Assembly: GCF_030440535.1 (NCBI RefSeq)
Contig: NZ_CP047117.1
Location: 124,001 to 188,000, forward strand
Length of the DNA stretch: 64,000 nucleotides
Reading direction: 5' to 3'
Origin: Corynebacterium capitovis DSM 44611
GTDB taxonomy: Bacteria > Actinomycetota > Actinomycetes > Mycobacteriales > Mycobacteriaceae
The notes beneath the pieces were generated by a model. It was given only the letters and a program-made list of their open reading frames with translations, was not told the DNA's origin and ran no database searches. Shown here in pieces: positions 55,373 to 63,603 of this stretch. Position 1 is the stretch's first letter; each line of letters begins with the position of its first letter. The position numbers and the translations under genes are program-made.

Positions 55373-55915
55373 GTGAACAATGTGGAGTGGCTGGCCACCA
55401 GGACGGGTTTGTCTCTTCTGGGTGAATCCGAGCCCTTCCCCGAGCCCTCGCCACGCCACCGGATGGGCGTGGTCGTGGAGCCCACGCACATCGGCACGGC
55501 TAGGCGCCGGGGGCTGCCGGTGTTCGCGGTAGTTGGGTGGCCGACGGGCCGCCACCACAGCGTGATCAAGGCGGCCGAGGCGCGGCTCGCGGTCGAGGCG
55601 GGTGCGTCGGAAGTGTGGCTCGCCCTCGATCCCGCGGTCACGGAGAGGAACGCGCTCTTAGCGGACATTGTCGCGGTGCGCCAGGCGGTCGAGGACCCGG
55701 CGCGGCTCGGGGTTGTCGTCACCGGGGACGCAGCCGTGTGGGCTGCAGAGCGGGCCGGAGCGGACCGCCTCGTGGTGTCGTCTGGTCAGTCGGTCCCGCA
55801 GTCGCGGCTCGACGTCGTGGTGCTCGGGGTCGAGGACAGCCCGGAGGCTGTAATCGAGGCGCTTGAGGCCGGCGCCACGGGCGTCTTTACGGCAGTGAAT
55901 CTCCCAAGCTGCTGA
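55373..55915 (+). CDS. Degenerate DeoC-like (beta/alpha)8 protein
   Basis: A 180-residue protein similar to deoxyribose-phosphate aldolase in VFAVVGWPTGRHHSVIKAAEARLAVEAGASEVWLALD, which parallels the VGFPLG...K..EA..A...GA.E core. It is about 40 residues shorter than usual DeoC. The regions expected to hold the catalytic lysines (LGVVVTGD and the later KTSTG-type loop) have none; the whole protein has a single lysine. I infer loss of aldolase chemistry. The GTG start follows the DUF2516 gene. The 3' end overlaps the convergent LmeA-like gene by 29 bases. Confidence 0.75.
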   Translation: MNNVEWLATRTGLSLLGESEPFPEPSPRHRMGVVVEPTHIGTARRRGLPVFAVVGWPTGRHHSVIKAAEARLAVEAGASEVWLALDPAVTERNALLADIVAVRQAVEDPARLGVVVTGDAAVWAAERAGADRLVVSSGQSVPQSRLDVVVLGVEDSPEAVIEALEAGATGVFTAVNLPSC

Positions 55916-56627
55916 GGTCTACGTTCTGGCCGGTGAGGGTCGCGCGGAGGCCGCCATCGACGGGGGTAAGGTCGGTGATCTGCAGTTCTCCGGTGGCGAT
56001 CGAGCCCACCTGCTCGCGCAGGATGTCAGTCAGCACGGAGGCGGCGGACTGAGGCAAGGCGACGCCGAACAGCGAGCTCGAAGGTGCTTCAAATGTGAGC
56101 TCGCCGTTGTCCACCACGGGGCGGAGGTCGATGCCGGCCAGCCCGTTGCTCAGGCTGATCGTGAACGTCCCCTCAGAGGGGTTGGAATGGACGCCCGAGA
56201 CGCTTACGATGCCGCCGAGAAGAGAAGCGGCGGTGCCTCCCGTCTCGTTGAGGGTATGGCTGAGCTGCTGCTGAAGCTGGGCGCGCAGGAAATCGTCGGG
56301 AAGTTCGGCTGAGGCGGTGAGGTCGTCGGCGACGTGGGTTCTCAGGTGGAGCCTGGTGACGTCGACAGTCGTGGCCGGCTGGCCCGCGGTGTTGTCGCCG
56401 TTGACCGCGAGCGTTGAGGGGAGGTACAGCGAGACGTGGGGGAGCGCTCCACCGAGCAAGCCGAGGGTGACGGGCGTGGAGCCGAAGGAAACCTCGGGCT
56501 CTGCTTCCTGGGACACCTCCCCCCGGATCTGGCTCGCGATGTAATTGCGTAATCCGATCTCAGCTGCGAGCAGGAGCACAAGCGCAACGGCGAGCGTGCC
56601 GGCGATCACCTTCCAGGCTGTCTTCAT
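55887..56627 (-). CDS. LmeA-like phospholipid-binding protein (DUF2993)
   Basis: A 246-residue exported protein with an N-terminal signal or anchor (residues 1-25) and a DUF2993 domain (GSTPVTLGLLGGALPHVSLYLPSTLAV). In mycobacteria LmeA is needed for normal lipomannan elongation and binds phospholipids. TATGAT (56634-56639) ends six bases before the ATG and overlaps the stop of the upstream methyltransferase gene, so it seems to have its own leaderless promoter. Confidence 0.85.
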   Translation of the reverse strand: MKTAWKVIAGTLAVALVLLLAAEIGLRNYIASQIRGEVSQEAEPEVSFGSTPVTLGLLGGALPHVSLYLPSTLAVNGDNTAGQPATTVDVTRLHLRTHVADDLTASAELPDDFLRAQLQQQLSHTLNETGGTAASLLGGIVSVSGVHSNPSEGTFTISLSNGLAGIDLRPVVDNGELTFEAPSSSLFGVALPQSAASVLTDILREQVGSIATGELQITDLTPVDGGLRATLTGQNVDLSSLGDSLP

Positions 56628-56634
56628 GGGTGCA

Positions 56635-57447
56635 TCATACGTGCGGGGCCACGGCTTCCCAACCGATAGTGAGCAGATTATCCCGAAGCTGGCGCCGCGG
56701 TACCTGAATCGGCCAGCCGGCCGCGGCCAGCTCCACCCTGGCGTGCGCCCAGCGCACCCGCGGGCCGTGCGGAGCCCATGCCGCGGCGTGGTCCCAGGCT
56801 GAGTCGGCGGCCGCGAGCAGGTCGTGGATGGGTTCGCCTGGAACGTTGCGGTGAATCAGGGCCTTCGGCAGCCGCTCCGCCAGGGCGGAAGGTTTCTCGA
56901 CGGCCCAGGGGTCCCACGCGAGGGTGAGGGTGAGCGGGCCGGTGGCGTCGAGAAGTAGCCATGATGCGAGGCGTCCCACTTCGTCGCAGGTGCCCTCGAT
57001 GAAAACTCCGCCGGGGGCGAGGCGCTGCGTCACGGTCTGCCATGCCTCTTCAACGTCCGAGACGTCATACTGGCGCAGCACGTTGAAGGCGCGGACGAGA
57101 TGGGGCCGGTAGCCTGCGAGCTCAAACCCGCCGAGCTCGAAGCGCACGCCGTTACGGGGCGCAAGGACGCGCTCGGGGGCGATCTCGAGGCCGACCACCT
57201 CCGTCGACGGGTTGACCTGGCGCAGCCAGCGGGCCCACTCGACGGTGGTGGTGTGGGAGGCTCCGTAGCCGCAATCGACGGCGAGGGGCTGGGGCGAAGA
57301 CCGCAGCAGTTCCTGGATGCGCGGGTGGTACCGGGTCCAGCGGTCGGAGCGGCGCAGCCTGTTAACGCCCGTCGTGCCCCGCGTGATCACCCCAAACGGC
57401 TTGCCCGGGCCGCGTTTCGCCCGGAGGTTATGGGCATGGTCGGGCAC
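56635..57447 (-). CDS. Class I SAM-dependent methyltransferase-like protein
   Basis: A 270-residue protein with a Rossmann SAM-binding pattern: LAVDCGYGASHTTTVEWA (motif I), VVGLEIAPERV (motif II) and LAPGGVFIEGTCDE (motif III region). The target is unknown. An N-terminal basic segment (LRAKRGPGKPFG) may bind nucleic acid or lipid head groups. The GTG start lies nine bases after the DUF2505 stop. Confidence 0.8.
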   Translation of the reverse strand: MPDHAHNLRAKRGPGKPFGVITRGTTGVNRLRRSDRWTRYHPRIQELLRSSPQPLAVDCGYGASHTTTVEWARWLRQVNPSTEVVGLEIAPERVLAPRNGVRFELGGFELAGYRPHLVRAFNVLRQYDVSDVEEAWQTVTQRLAPGGVFIEGTCDEVGRLASWLLLDATGPLTLTLAWDPWAVEKPSALAERLPKALIHRNVPGEPIHDLLAAADSAWDHAAAWAPHGPRVRWAHARVELAAAGWPIQVPRRQLRDNLLTIGWEAVAPHV

Positions 57448-57456
57448 TGCGCGCAG

Positions 57457-57948
57457 TTAGAGGTTCTCAGAAATCCACTGTTCGGTGAGCTTCGCCTCGT
57501 TGGCGAAGATCTCCTCGAGCGCTTCGCCGACCTTCGGCTCCAACGCGGCACCCATGAAGGGGATGTTGACCTTGGCTTCGTTGTCGTAAGCGAGGGAGGT
57601 GACATCACCTTCTCCGCTCAGCGCGATGTCGCCGGAGAAGTCGACCGGGGTTCCCTTCACGTCGCCGGTGTAGGACAGTGTGGCCTTGTCGCCGTCGAGC
57701 GCGCCGATGGTGACCACGCGTTTCAGCTTCAGATCCTGCGAAATCATCGCTTGGGCTGCCTCGGGGAGGATGGACTTGGGCAGGACCTCGAAAAGGGTCG
57801 CGGTGTCGCCGGTGAAGTCGTGCAGCTGACCCGGCTCGGGGGAAAGCTTCTCGGCGATGAACTCCCAGTACTCCTTCGTGCTCAACGCCTGGTGCACCTT
57901 CTGCGCCGAGTGGTTGATGGTCACGGTGGTTTCACTGTGTGCAGTCAT
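57457..57948 (-). CDS. DUF2505 (START/SRPBCC-like) protein
   Basis: A 163-residue protein with the DUF2505 pattern: ETTVTINHSAQKVHQALSTKEYWEF at the N-terminus, a central beta-region and NIPFMGAALEPKVGEALEEIFANEAKLTEQWI at the C-terminus. Its ligand is unknown. TAGTCT (57956-57961) ends seven bases before the ATG. This -10 overlaps the -10 of the divergent murB gene by two bases. Confidence 0.85.
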   Translation of the reverse strand: MTAHSETTVTINHSAQKVHQALSTKEYWEFIAEKLSPEPGQLHDFTGDTATLFEVLPKSILPEAAQAMISQDLKLKRVVTIGALDGDKATLSYTGDVKGTPVDFSGDIALSGEGDVTSLAYDNEAKVNIPFMGAALEPKVGEALEEIFANEAKLTEQWISENL

Positions 57949-57955
57949 GGGCTAC

Positions 57956-57965
57956 AGACTACCGT
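57956..57965. promoter_or_regulatory. Overlapping divergent -10 elements of DUF2505 and murB
   Basis: The ten bases AGACTACCGT contain TAGTCT on the minus strand (57956-57961) and TACCGT on the plus strand (57960-57965), sharing TA. Each hexamer ends seven bases before its start codon, so both transcripts would be leaderless and start 24 bases apart in opposite directions. Confidence 0.6.
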
Positions 57966-57972
57966 TGAACGC

Positions 57973-58965
57973 GTGCCTACATCACGTTTCGCCTCCCTGA
58001 CTACACTGCGCGTGGGCGGGAGCCCGCGCGAGATCATCCGCTGTACCAGCGCCGATGAGTTAGCCGCCACCGTGGAGCGGCTCGACCGGGAGGGCCGAGA
58101 ACTCCTCGTCGTGGGGGGCGGTTCCAACCTCGTCGTAGCGGAGGGGGACCTCGACCTCACCGCGGTCATCGCCGGCAACGAGGGCGTGTGGCTTAACGAC
58201 GCCACCCTGCGCATCGGTGCCGGAACCGTGTGGGACGACGTCGTGGCTTTCGCCGTCGACCACGGGTTGGGGGGAATCGAGGCGCTCTCCGGAATTCCCG
58301 GCTCGGCGGGTGCCACCCCCGTGCAGAACGTGGGTGCGTACGGGTCGGAAATATCGGACGTGCTCACCCGGGTGCGGTTGTGGAACCGTCAGACGCTGGC
58401 GGACGAGTGGGTGCCCGCGGAGTCGCTCGAACTGGGGTACCGCTCCTCCAACCTGAAGTTCACCGGGCGGGCCGTCGTACTCGAGCTGGAGATCGAGCTG
58501 GAGAAAACGGATCTGTCGATCCCGCTGCGCCACCTCGGGGGTGAGCGCGTCCCGCTTGCTGACGCCCGCGCCTCGGTCCTGGAGACGCGCCGTGCGAAGG
58601 GGATGGTGCTCGACGAGGCCGACCACGACACGTGGTCGGCGGGTTCCTTCTTTACTAATCCCATCGTCCCAGCGGAGATTGCCGACGCGATCGGGGAGAA
58701 GAGCATGCCCCGCTTCCCCCAACCCGATGGGCGGGTGAAGCTTTCTGCAGCCTGGCTCATCGAGCATGCGGGCTTCCCCCGCGGCTACCCCGGCGAGGGC
58801 GCGGCCGCTCGCTTGTCGACGAAACACACGCTCGCCCTCACCAACCGGGGGTCGGCGACGGCGGATGACATTGCGGAGTTGGCTCGGTCGGTGCGTGGTG
58901 GCGTCGAGAAGCGGTATGGCGTAGCGCTGGAGCCCGAACCCGTGTGGGTGGGCCTGAGCCTCTAG
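57973..58965 (+). CDS. murB: UDP-N-acetylenolpyruvoylglucosamine reductase
   Basis: A 330-residue FAD enzyme that reduces UDP-GlcNAc-enolpyruvate to UDP-MurNAc in peptidoglycan precursor synthesis. FAD-binding segments are VGGGSNLVVAEGDLDL and GIPGSAGATPVQNVGAYG. The proton-donating serine is in SAGSFFTNP and the substrate tyrosine region is LGYRSSNLKF. A longer open frame runs back to 57100, but that part is antisense to two other genes. I choose GTG 57973, supported by the seven-base-spaced -10. It is slightly shorter than many MurB proteins. Confidence 0.95.
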   Translation: MPTSRFASLTTLRVGGSPREIIRCTSADELAATVERLDREGRELLVVGGGSNLVVAEGDLDLTAVIAGNEGVWLNDATLRIGAGTVWDDVVAFAVDHGLGGIEALSGIPGSAGATPVQNVGAYGSEISDVLTRVRLWNRQTLADEWVPAESLELGYRSSNLKFTGRAVVLELEIELEKTDLSIPLRHLGGERVPLADARASVLETRRAKGMVLDEADHDTWSAGSFFTNPIVPAEIADAIGEKSMPRFPQPDGRVKLSAAWLIEHAGFPRGYPGEGAAARLSTKHTLALTNRGSATADDIAELARSVRGGVEKRYGVALEPEPVWVGLSL

Positions 58966-60677
58966 TTAGCCTCTAACCGCTCGATGAGGTCGCTCTGCAC
59001 TTCGCGGCGGCGGATCTTCCCCAGCGGATCGCGGGCGAGCTCCTCGAAGTGGTAGAAGGTGCGCGGCACCTTGTAGCGCGTGAGGCGCTCCCGGGCGAAG
59101 TCCTTCAGCGAATCGGGGTCCAGGGGGGCGCCCTCGGCAAGGGTGACGCAGGCAACGACATCTTCTGAACCGTCGGAGCGAGGGCGGCCCACCACGGCGA
59201 CGTCGACGACGTCGGGGTGCTGGCGGATAACGTCTTCGACCTCCTGGGGGTAGACGTTGAAACCACCTGTGATGATGAGCTCCTTGATGCGCGAGACGAG
59301 CTTAATAAATCCGTCGTCCTCCATCACGCCCATGTCACCGGTGCGGAACCACCCGTCGTGGAACGCGGCCCGGGTGGCATCCTCGTTGCCCAGGTAGCCG
59401 GAGAAGACCTGGGGGCCCCGGGCCAGAAGCTCGCCCGCCTCTCCGGCGGGCATGTCCTCGTCCGGATTCTCGGGGTTCGCGATGCGGATCTCGGTGTCGG
59501 GAAAAGGGATGCCGATGTAACCGGGCCGACGGCTCGAGCTCTGCGGGTTGCCAACCAGAATCGGAGAGGCCTCCGTCAGACCGTAACCCTCCACGAGATG
59601 TCCACCAGTCAAAGCCTCCCACTCGTCGATGACCTGGGCCGGCAGCGATGAAGCACCTGCGAACCCCGTCGTGATGTCGGAGAGGTCGGCCCCGGTTTCC
59701 TTCGCGCTGTCCACGATGCGTTCAAAAAGAGTGGGCACCCCGGGAATGAAGGTCGGCTTGTACTTCTTGATGGCGGACATGACCAAGTTGATCTGGGGAG
59801 CGGGCAGCAAAATCACCTCGCTTCCGATCAAAAAGGTCAGGGTGAGCGAGAAGGTCAGGCCGTAGGCGTGGAAGAACGGCAGCGTGGCCAGCATGCGCTG
59901 GTTTCCTTGCTGGAACTCGCGCACCCATGCCACGCCCTGGTAGGCGTTGGCATGAAGGTTGGCGTGGCTCAACACAGCGCCCTTGGGCTGGCCGGTCGTC
60001 CCCGAGGTGTAGAGAATGAGCGCCGGAGAATCGGGCGTCACCGTGTTGGGGGCGGAAAGGCCCGCGCCGTCGCCGCCAAAGCTGCTGCTTGTGAGTTCTT
60101 CCCAGGCGATAGTGCCCGCGGCGCGGCGTGGCGCCGCAAGCTGAGCCCGCGCGGCGCGGATCTTCTTCAGCGGGATCCTCAGCGCCGCCTGCTGGAGGCG
60201 TGGCATCGCTACCGTCATGTCCACGCTGACAACGGACTCGAGGTCCGTTCCCTCCTTCAACGTCAAGGCGGTCTGGGCGACCTTGTCCCAGCAGATGGCC
60301 ACCCGGGCACCGTGGTTGGAAAACTGGGGGCGCAGCTCCGCGGCGGTGTAGAGGGGATTGTGCTCCACGACGACGGCGCCGAGGAGCTGCACGGCGAAGA
60401 ACGCAGCGATGTGTTGGGGGCAGTTCGGCAGGAGGAGAGCGACCCGGTCGCCGGCCTTCACCCCGAGGGCCTGGAGCCCCGCGGCGGCTTGGCGCACCTC
60501 CGCGTCGAGCTGCTTAAATGTCTGGCTCCGGCCAAAAAAGCGCGTCGCCGGGCGGTCGGCGTGCGCTTTCAGGTTCGATTCGTAGAGCTGGGGCAGGGTC
60601 GTGGTGCCGTACGTCAGGGAATGGTCGGTCCATTCGGGATAGTACTGCAGCCAGGGCTTTTGAGGGTTCTCGAGCAT
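58962..60677 (-). CDS. fadD: Long-chain fatty-acid-CoA ligase (tandem copy 1)
   Basis: A 571-residue AMP-forming ligase. The P-loop is LILYTSGTTGQPKGAVL. Further motifs are VEGYGLTEASP, FRTGDMGVMEDDGFIKLVSRIKELIITGGFNVYPQEVE and the C-terminal DPLGKIRRREV lysine. It is clearly homologous along its whole length to the next gene. TATACT (60685-60690) ends seven bases before the ATG, so it appears to have its own leaderless promoter in the 26-base gap. Its stop shares CTAG with murB. Substrates are probably fatty acids for membrane or mycolate lipids. Confidence 0.92.
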   Translation of the reverse strand: MLENPQKPWLQYYPEWTDHSLTYGTTTLPQLYESNLKAHADRPATRFFGRSQTFKQLDAEVRQAAAGLQALGVKAGDRVALLLPNCPQHIAAFFAVQLLGAVVVEHNPLYTAAELRPQFSNHGARVAICWDKVAQTALTLKEGTDLESVVSVDMTVAMPRLQQAALRIPLKKIRAARAQLAAPRRAAGTIAWEELTSSSFGGDGAGLSAPNTVTPDSPALILYTSGTTGQPKGAVLSHANLHANAYQGVAWVREFQQGNQRMLATLPFFHAYGLTFSLTLTFLIGSEVILLPAPQINLVMSAIKKYKPTFIPGVPTLFERIVDSAKETGADLSDITTGFAGASSLPAQVIDEWEALTGGHLVEGYGLTEASPILVGNPQSSSRRPGYIGIPFPDTEIRIANPENPDEDMPAGEAGELLARGPQVFSGYLGNEDATRAAFHDGWFRTGDMGVMEDDGFIKLVSRIKELIITGGFNVYPQEVEDVIRQHPDVVDVAVVGRPRSDGSEDVVACVTLAEGAPLDPDSLKDFARERLTRYKVPRTFYHFEELARDPLGKIRRREVQSDLIERLEAN

Positions 60678-60703
60678 GGTCCCGAGTATAGAACTCGGGC
60701 GGT

Positions 60704-62434
60704 CTACTCTGCCTTGCTTGCCTGGCTCCCAACGGTCGTATCGTCGCCGGCCTCCAGCATGGAAATCAGCGTCTCTTGCACCTCGCGGCGACGGATCTTG
60801 CCCGTCATATCGCGGGCGAGGTCCTCGAAGTGGTAGAAGGTGCGCGGCACCTTGTACGCGGTAAGGCGCTCGCGGGCGTACTCACGCAGGGTGTCGGATT
60901 GGATGATCGCGCCCTCGCGGAGGGTGACACAGGCGACGACGTCTTCCGAGCCGTCGGAACGGGGGCGCCCGACGACGGCGATGTCCTCGATGTCGGGGTG
61001 CTGCCTCATCACCTGCTCCACCTCGTCGGGGTAGATGTTAAAGCCGCCGGTGATGATCATTTCCTTAATGCGGGAGACGAGGCGGATGAACCCGTCTTCC
61101 TCCATCACGCCCATGTCACCCGTGCGGAACCAGCCGTTGTGGAACGCATTGGCCGTGTCCTCCGGCTTGTTCAGGTAGCCCTTGAACACCTGCGGGCCGC
61201 GGGCGAGGAGCTCACCGGGCTCTCCATCCGGCATCGTCTCGTCCAGGTTGTCCGGGTTTGCAATGCGCACCTCGGTGTTGGGGAAGGGCAACCCGATATA
61301 ACCCGGGCGGTGGTTGCCGTCCATCGGGTTGGCGGTGAGGATGGGCGAGGTCTCGGTCAGTCCGTAGCCTTCCACGAGCACGCCGCCGGTAATGGACTCC
61401 CACTTTTCGATCGTTGATGCGGGCAGCGTCGACGCGCCGGAGAAGGAGTTACGGATCGTCGGGTACTTCTTGTCGTTTTCGATCGCGGCGCTGGCGATCT
61501 TTTCGTACAGCGTGGGAACGCCGGGGAAGAAGGTGGGCGGGTTCTTCTTGAGCGCCATTGCGATCAGGGAGGGCTCCGGTGAGGGAACCAGGATGACCTC
61601 GCCCCCGATACCCAGGGCCAAACCGAGGTTGAGCGCGAGACCGTAGACGTGGAAGAGCGGCAAGATTGCCATGATCTTCTCGCGTTCCTTGCCCAGGTCT
61701 TTCACCCACACCAGGCCACCTTTCAACACGGCGTTGAGGTTGCCGTGCGTCAGCTGCGCGCCCTTCGGAGGGCCGGTGGTTCCGGAGGTGTAGAGGATGA
61801 GGCACGTGTCATCCTGGGTCACCTTCTCACACGGCTCGTACGGCTTGTCGATTAAGAGGGCTTCCCACGGCATCGTGGCCGGAGCCGGGGCCGTGAGCTT
61901 CTCCCGCATCTCCTTCACCTTGCCCACCGGCAGCTTCAGCGCCAGGCGGTAGGACAGCGGCATCTCTTCGATCATGTTGACCGACACGATGGTTGACAAC
62001 GGGGAATCCTTGCGCAGCGTGGAGAGCGTTCCCGCTGCTTTGTCCCACACAATGGCCACCTTCGCACCGTGGTCTTGGAACTGGGGGAGCAGCTCCGAGG
62101 CTGTGTAGAGGGGGTTGTGCTCGACGACGATGGCGCCGATGCGAATAACGGCACAAAAGGCGATGACGTGCTGCGGGCAGTTGGGCATGACAAGGGCGAC
62201 GCGATCGCCCTTCTTCACGCCGAGCTCCTGCAGGCCGGCCGCAACCTTAACCACCTTTTCGTTGAGGTCGGCGAACGTCATGGTCCGCCCGAAGAACCAA
62301 GTGGCGGTGCGGTGCGAGTGCTTGGCAAGGTTCCGCTCGTAGATGTCTACGAGGGTGTCATCACCCAGATCGATCTCGTGGGGCGTCCACGGTGCGTAGC
62401 TTTTCAGCCACGCTTTCTCTTCGACAGCACTCAT
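60704..62434 (-). CDS. fadD: Long-chain fatty-acid-CoA ligase (tandem copy 2)
   Basis: A 576-residue paralogue of the adjacent ligase, sharing blocks such as GDRVALVMPNCPQH, EHNPLYTASELLPQF and GFNIYPDEVEQVMRQHPD. The P-loop is LILYTSGTTGPPKGAQL and the catalytic lysine lies in DMTGKIRRREV. Unlike copy 1 it has a Shine-Dalgarno (AAGGAGAGG) about seven bases before the ATG. The two copies probably arose by tandem duplication and have diverged in regulation. Divergent from the ParA-like gene. Confidence 0.92.
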   Translation of the reverse strand: MSAVEEKAWLKSYAPWTPHEIDLGDDTLVDIYERNLAKHSHRTATWFFGRTMTFADLNEKVVKVAAGLQELGVKKGDRVALVMPNCPQHVIAFCAVIRIGAIVVEHNPLYTASELLPQFQDHGAKVAIVWDKAAGTLSTLRKDSPLSTIVSVNMIEEMPLSYRLALKLPVGKVKEMREKLTAPAPATMPWEALLIDKPYEPCEKVTQDDTCLILYTSGTTGPPKGAQLTHGNLNAVLKGGLVWVKDLGKEREKIMAILPLFHVYGLALNLGLALGIGGEVILVPSPEPSLIAMALKKNPPTFFPGVPTLYEKIASAAIENDKKYPTIRNSFSGASTLPASTIEKWESITGGVLVEGYGLTETSPILTANPMDGNHRPGYIGLPFPNTEVRIANPDNLDETMPDGEPGELLARGPQVFKGYLNKPEDTANAFHNGWFRTGDMGVMEEDGFIRLVSRIKEMIITGGFNIYPDEVEQVMRQHPDIEDIAVVGRPRSDGSEDVVACVTLREGAIIQSDTLREYARERLTAYKVPRTFYHFEDLARDMTGKIRRREVQETLISMLEAGDDTTVGSQASKAE

Positions 62435-62615
62435 CTAGGGCCTCTCCTTATTGCTCGGCGGCTTCTCATGGGGAGCCAGTATAAAGCGTAACGGTGTTGC
62501 GTGTCACATATTCCCCACATTCGTGAGTGAAACTACATTAGGCTGTCTCTCCGGTTGCGGACGCTGGTAATCCGTGGGATAAGTGGGGTCGGTCATCGGG
62601 GGGAAGGATTGTGCA

Positions 62616-63587
62616 ATGACGCTGTCAGAGCGTGAACGGCCAAACGCCGCATCTAGTGAAGGGCCACTCGACCAGACGACGCTGCTCAACCCGGTCAAGG
62701 CGCCGCCGGGGAAAGGATGGCGGCGCGCCGTCCACTCGCTCAGCCGGGGCAGGATCAACCCGGGCAGCTCTGCGAAAGAGGCGAAGGAGGAGCGGATCAT
62801 GGCGGCGGTCCGCACGCCGCTACGGGGTGACTACCGCATCGCCGTCATGTCCCTCAAAGGCGGGGTGGGAAAGACCACGACAACAGTGGCACTCGGTGGC
62901 GTTTTTGCGCAGGCCCGCGGGGACCGTGTCATCGCGATCGACGCCAACCCCGATTTGGGCACGCTTGCCCAGCGCACCGCCCCCACCGGGCCCGCCACGA
63001 TCCGGGACCTCCTCGCCGCCCCCGACACATCTAGGTACCCACAGGTCAGGGCCTTTACGAACCAGGCATCGTCCCGTCTGGAGGTGATCGGCTCCGAGCG
63101 TGACCCCGCGGTAAGCGAGGCGTTCAGCGAATCCGATTACCGCCGCGCAGTCGACATCCTCCAACACCACTACAACGTCATCCTCACCGACTGCGGCACG
63201 GGCCTCATGCATTCCGCGATGGCCGGCGTCCTGGATTTGGCCAACGCGCTCGTCTTGGTCACCTCGCCCGCGCTCGACGGGGCGCAGTCGGCAGCGGCCA
63301 CCCTGGACTGGCTCAACCTCCACGGCCACGACCAGCTCGCCGCTAACGCGGTGGTCGTCGTCTCATCCTCGGCGCCTGGGCGGCCAACTATCGACGTCGC
63401 CCGCCTGGTCAACCACTTCGCCTCCCGCGCGCGAGCGGTTCACATCATCCCGTACGACCGTCACTTGGCCGAAGGCGCCGTGGTGGACCTTGACCGCCTC
63501 AATCCCGCAACGTTGATGGCCTACCGCGAACTCGCTGCTACGGTAGCCGCGGATTTCGGGTCGTGGCACCGTCACGCCGTGTGGTGA
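62616..63587 (+). CDS. MinD/ParA-like P-loop ATPase
   Basis: A 323-residue protein. An N-terminal extension of ~70 residues (basic, disordered-looking) precedes a deviant Walker A motif K81-G-G-V-G-K86-T-T. Walker A' aspartate lies in VIAIDANPD and Walker B-like in [12 protein letters not shown]. The layout resembles the MinD-like ATPases associated with ESX loci (EspI/Rv3888c group) more than chromosomal ParA; no parB-like gene or ESX gene is nearby. GGGGGGAAGG lies 7-8 bases before the ATG. It is followed 16 bases later by mshA. Confidence 0.82.
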   Translation: MTLSERERPNAASSEGPLDQTTLLNPVKAPPGKGWRRAVHSLSRGRINPGSSAKEAKEERIMAAVRTPLRGDYRIAVMSLKGGVGKTTTTVALGGVFAQARGDRVIAIDANPDLGTLAQRTAPTGPATIRDLLAAPDTSRYPQVRAFTNQASSRLEVIGSERDPAVSEAFSESDYRRAVDILQHHYNVILTDCGTGLMHSAMAGVLDLANALVLVTSPALDGAQSAAATLDWLNLHGHDQLAANAVVVVSSSAPGRPTIDVARLVNHFASRARAVHIIPYDRHLAEGAVVDLDRLNPATLMAYRELAATVAADFGSWHRHAVW

Positions 63588-63603
63588 CCCTAAAGTGGGG
63601 CGC

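Noticed and set aside
57100-57972. A 621-codon frame that would give MurB a ~290-residue N-terminal extension.
   Set aside because: The extra part is antisense to the methyltransferase and DUF2505 genes, has no recognisable domain, and the leaderless -10 sits at GTG 57973.
62488-62506. GGTGT-N6-TCACA between fadD and the ParA-like gene as a GlxR site.
   Set aside because: The left half-site is poor, and a single good half is expected by chance.
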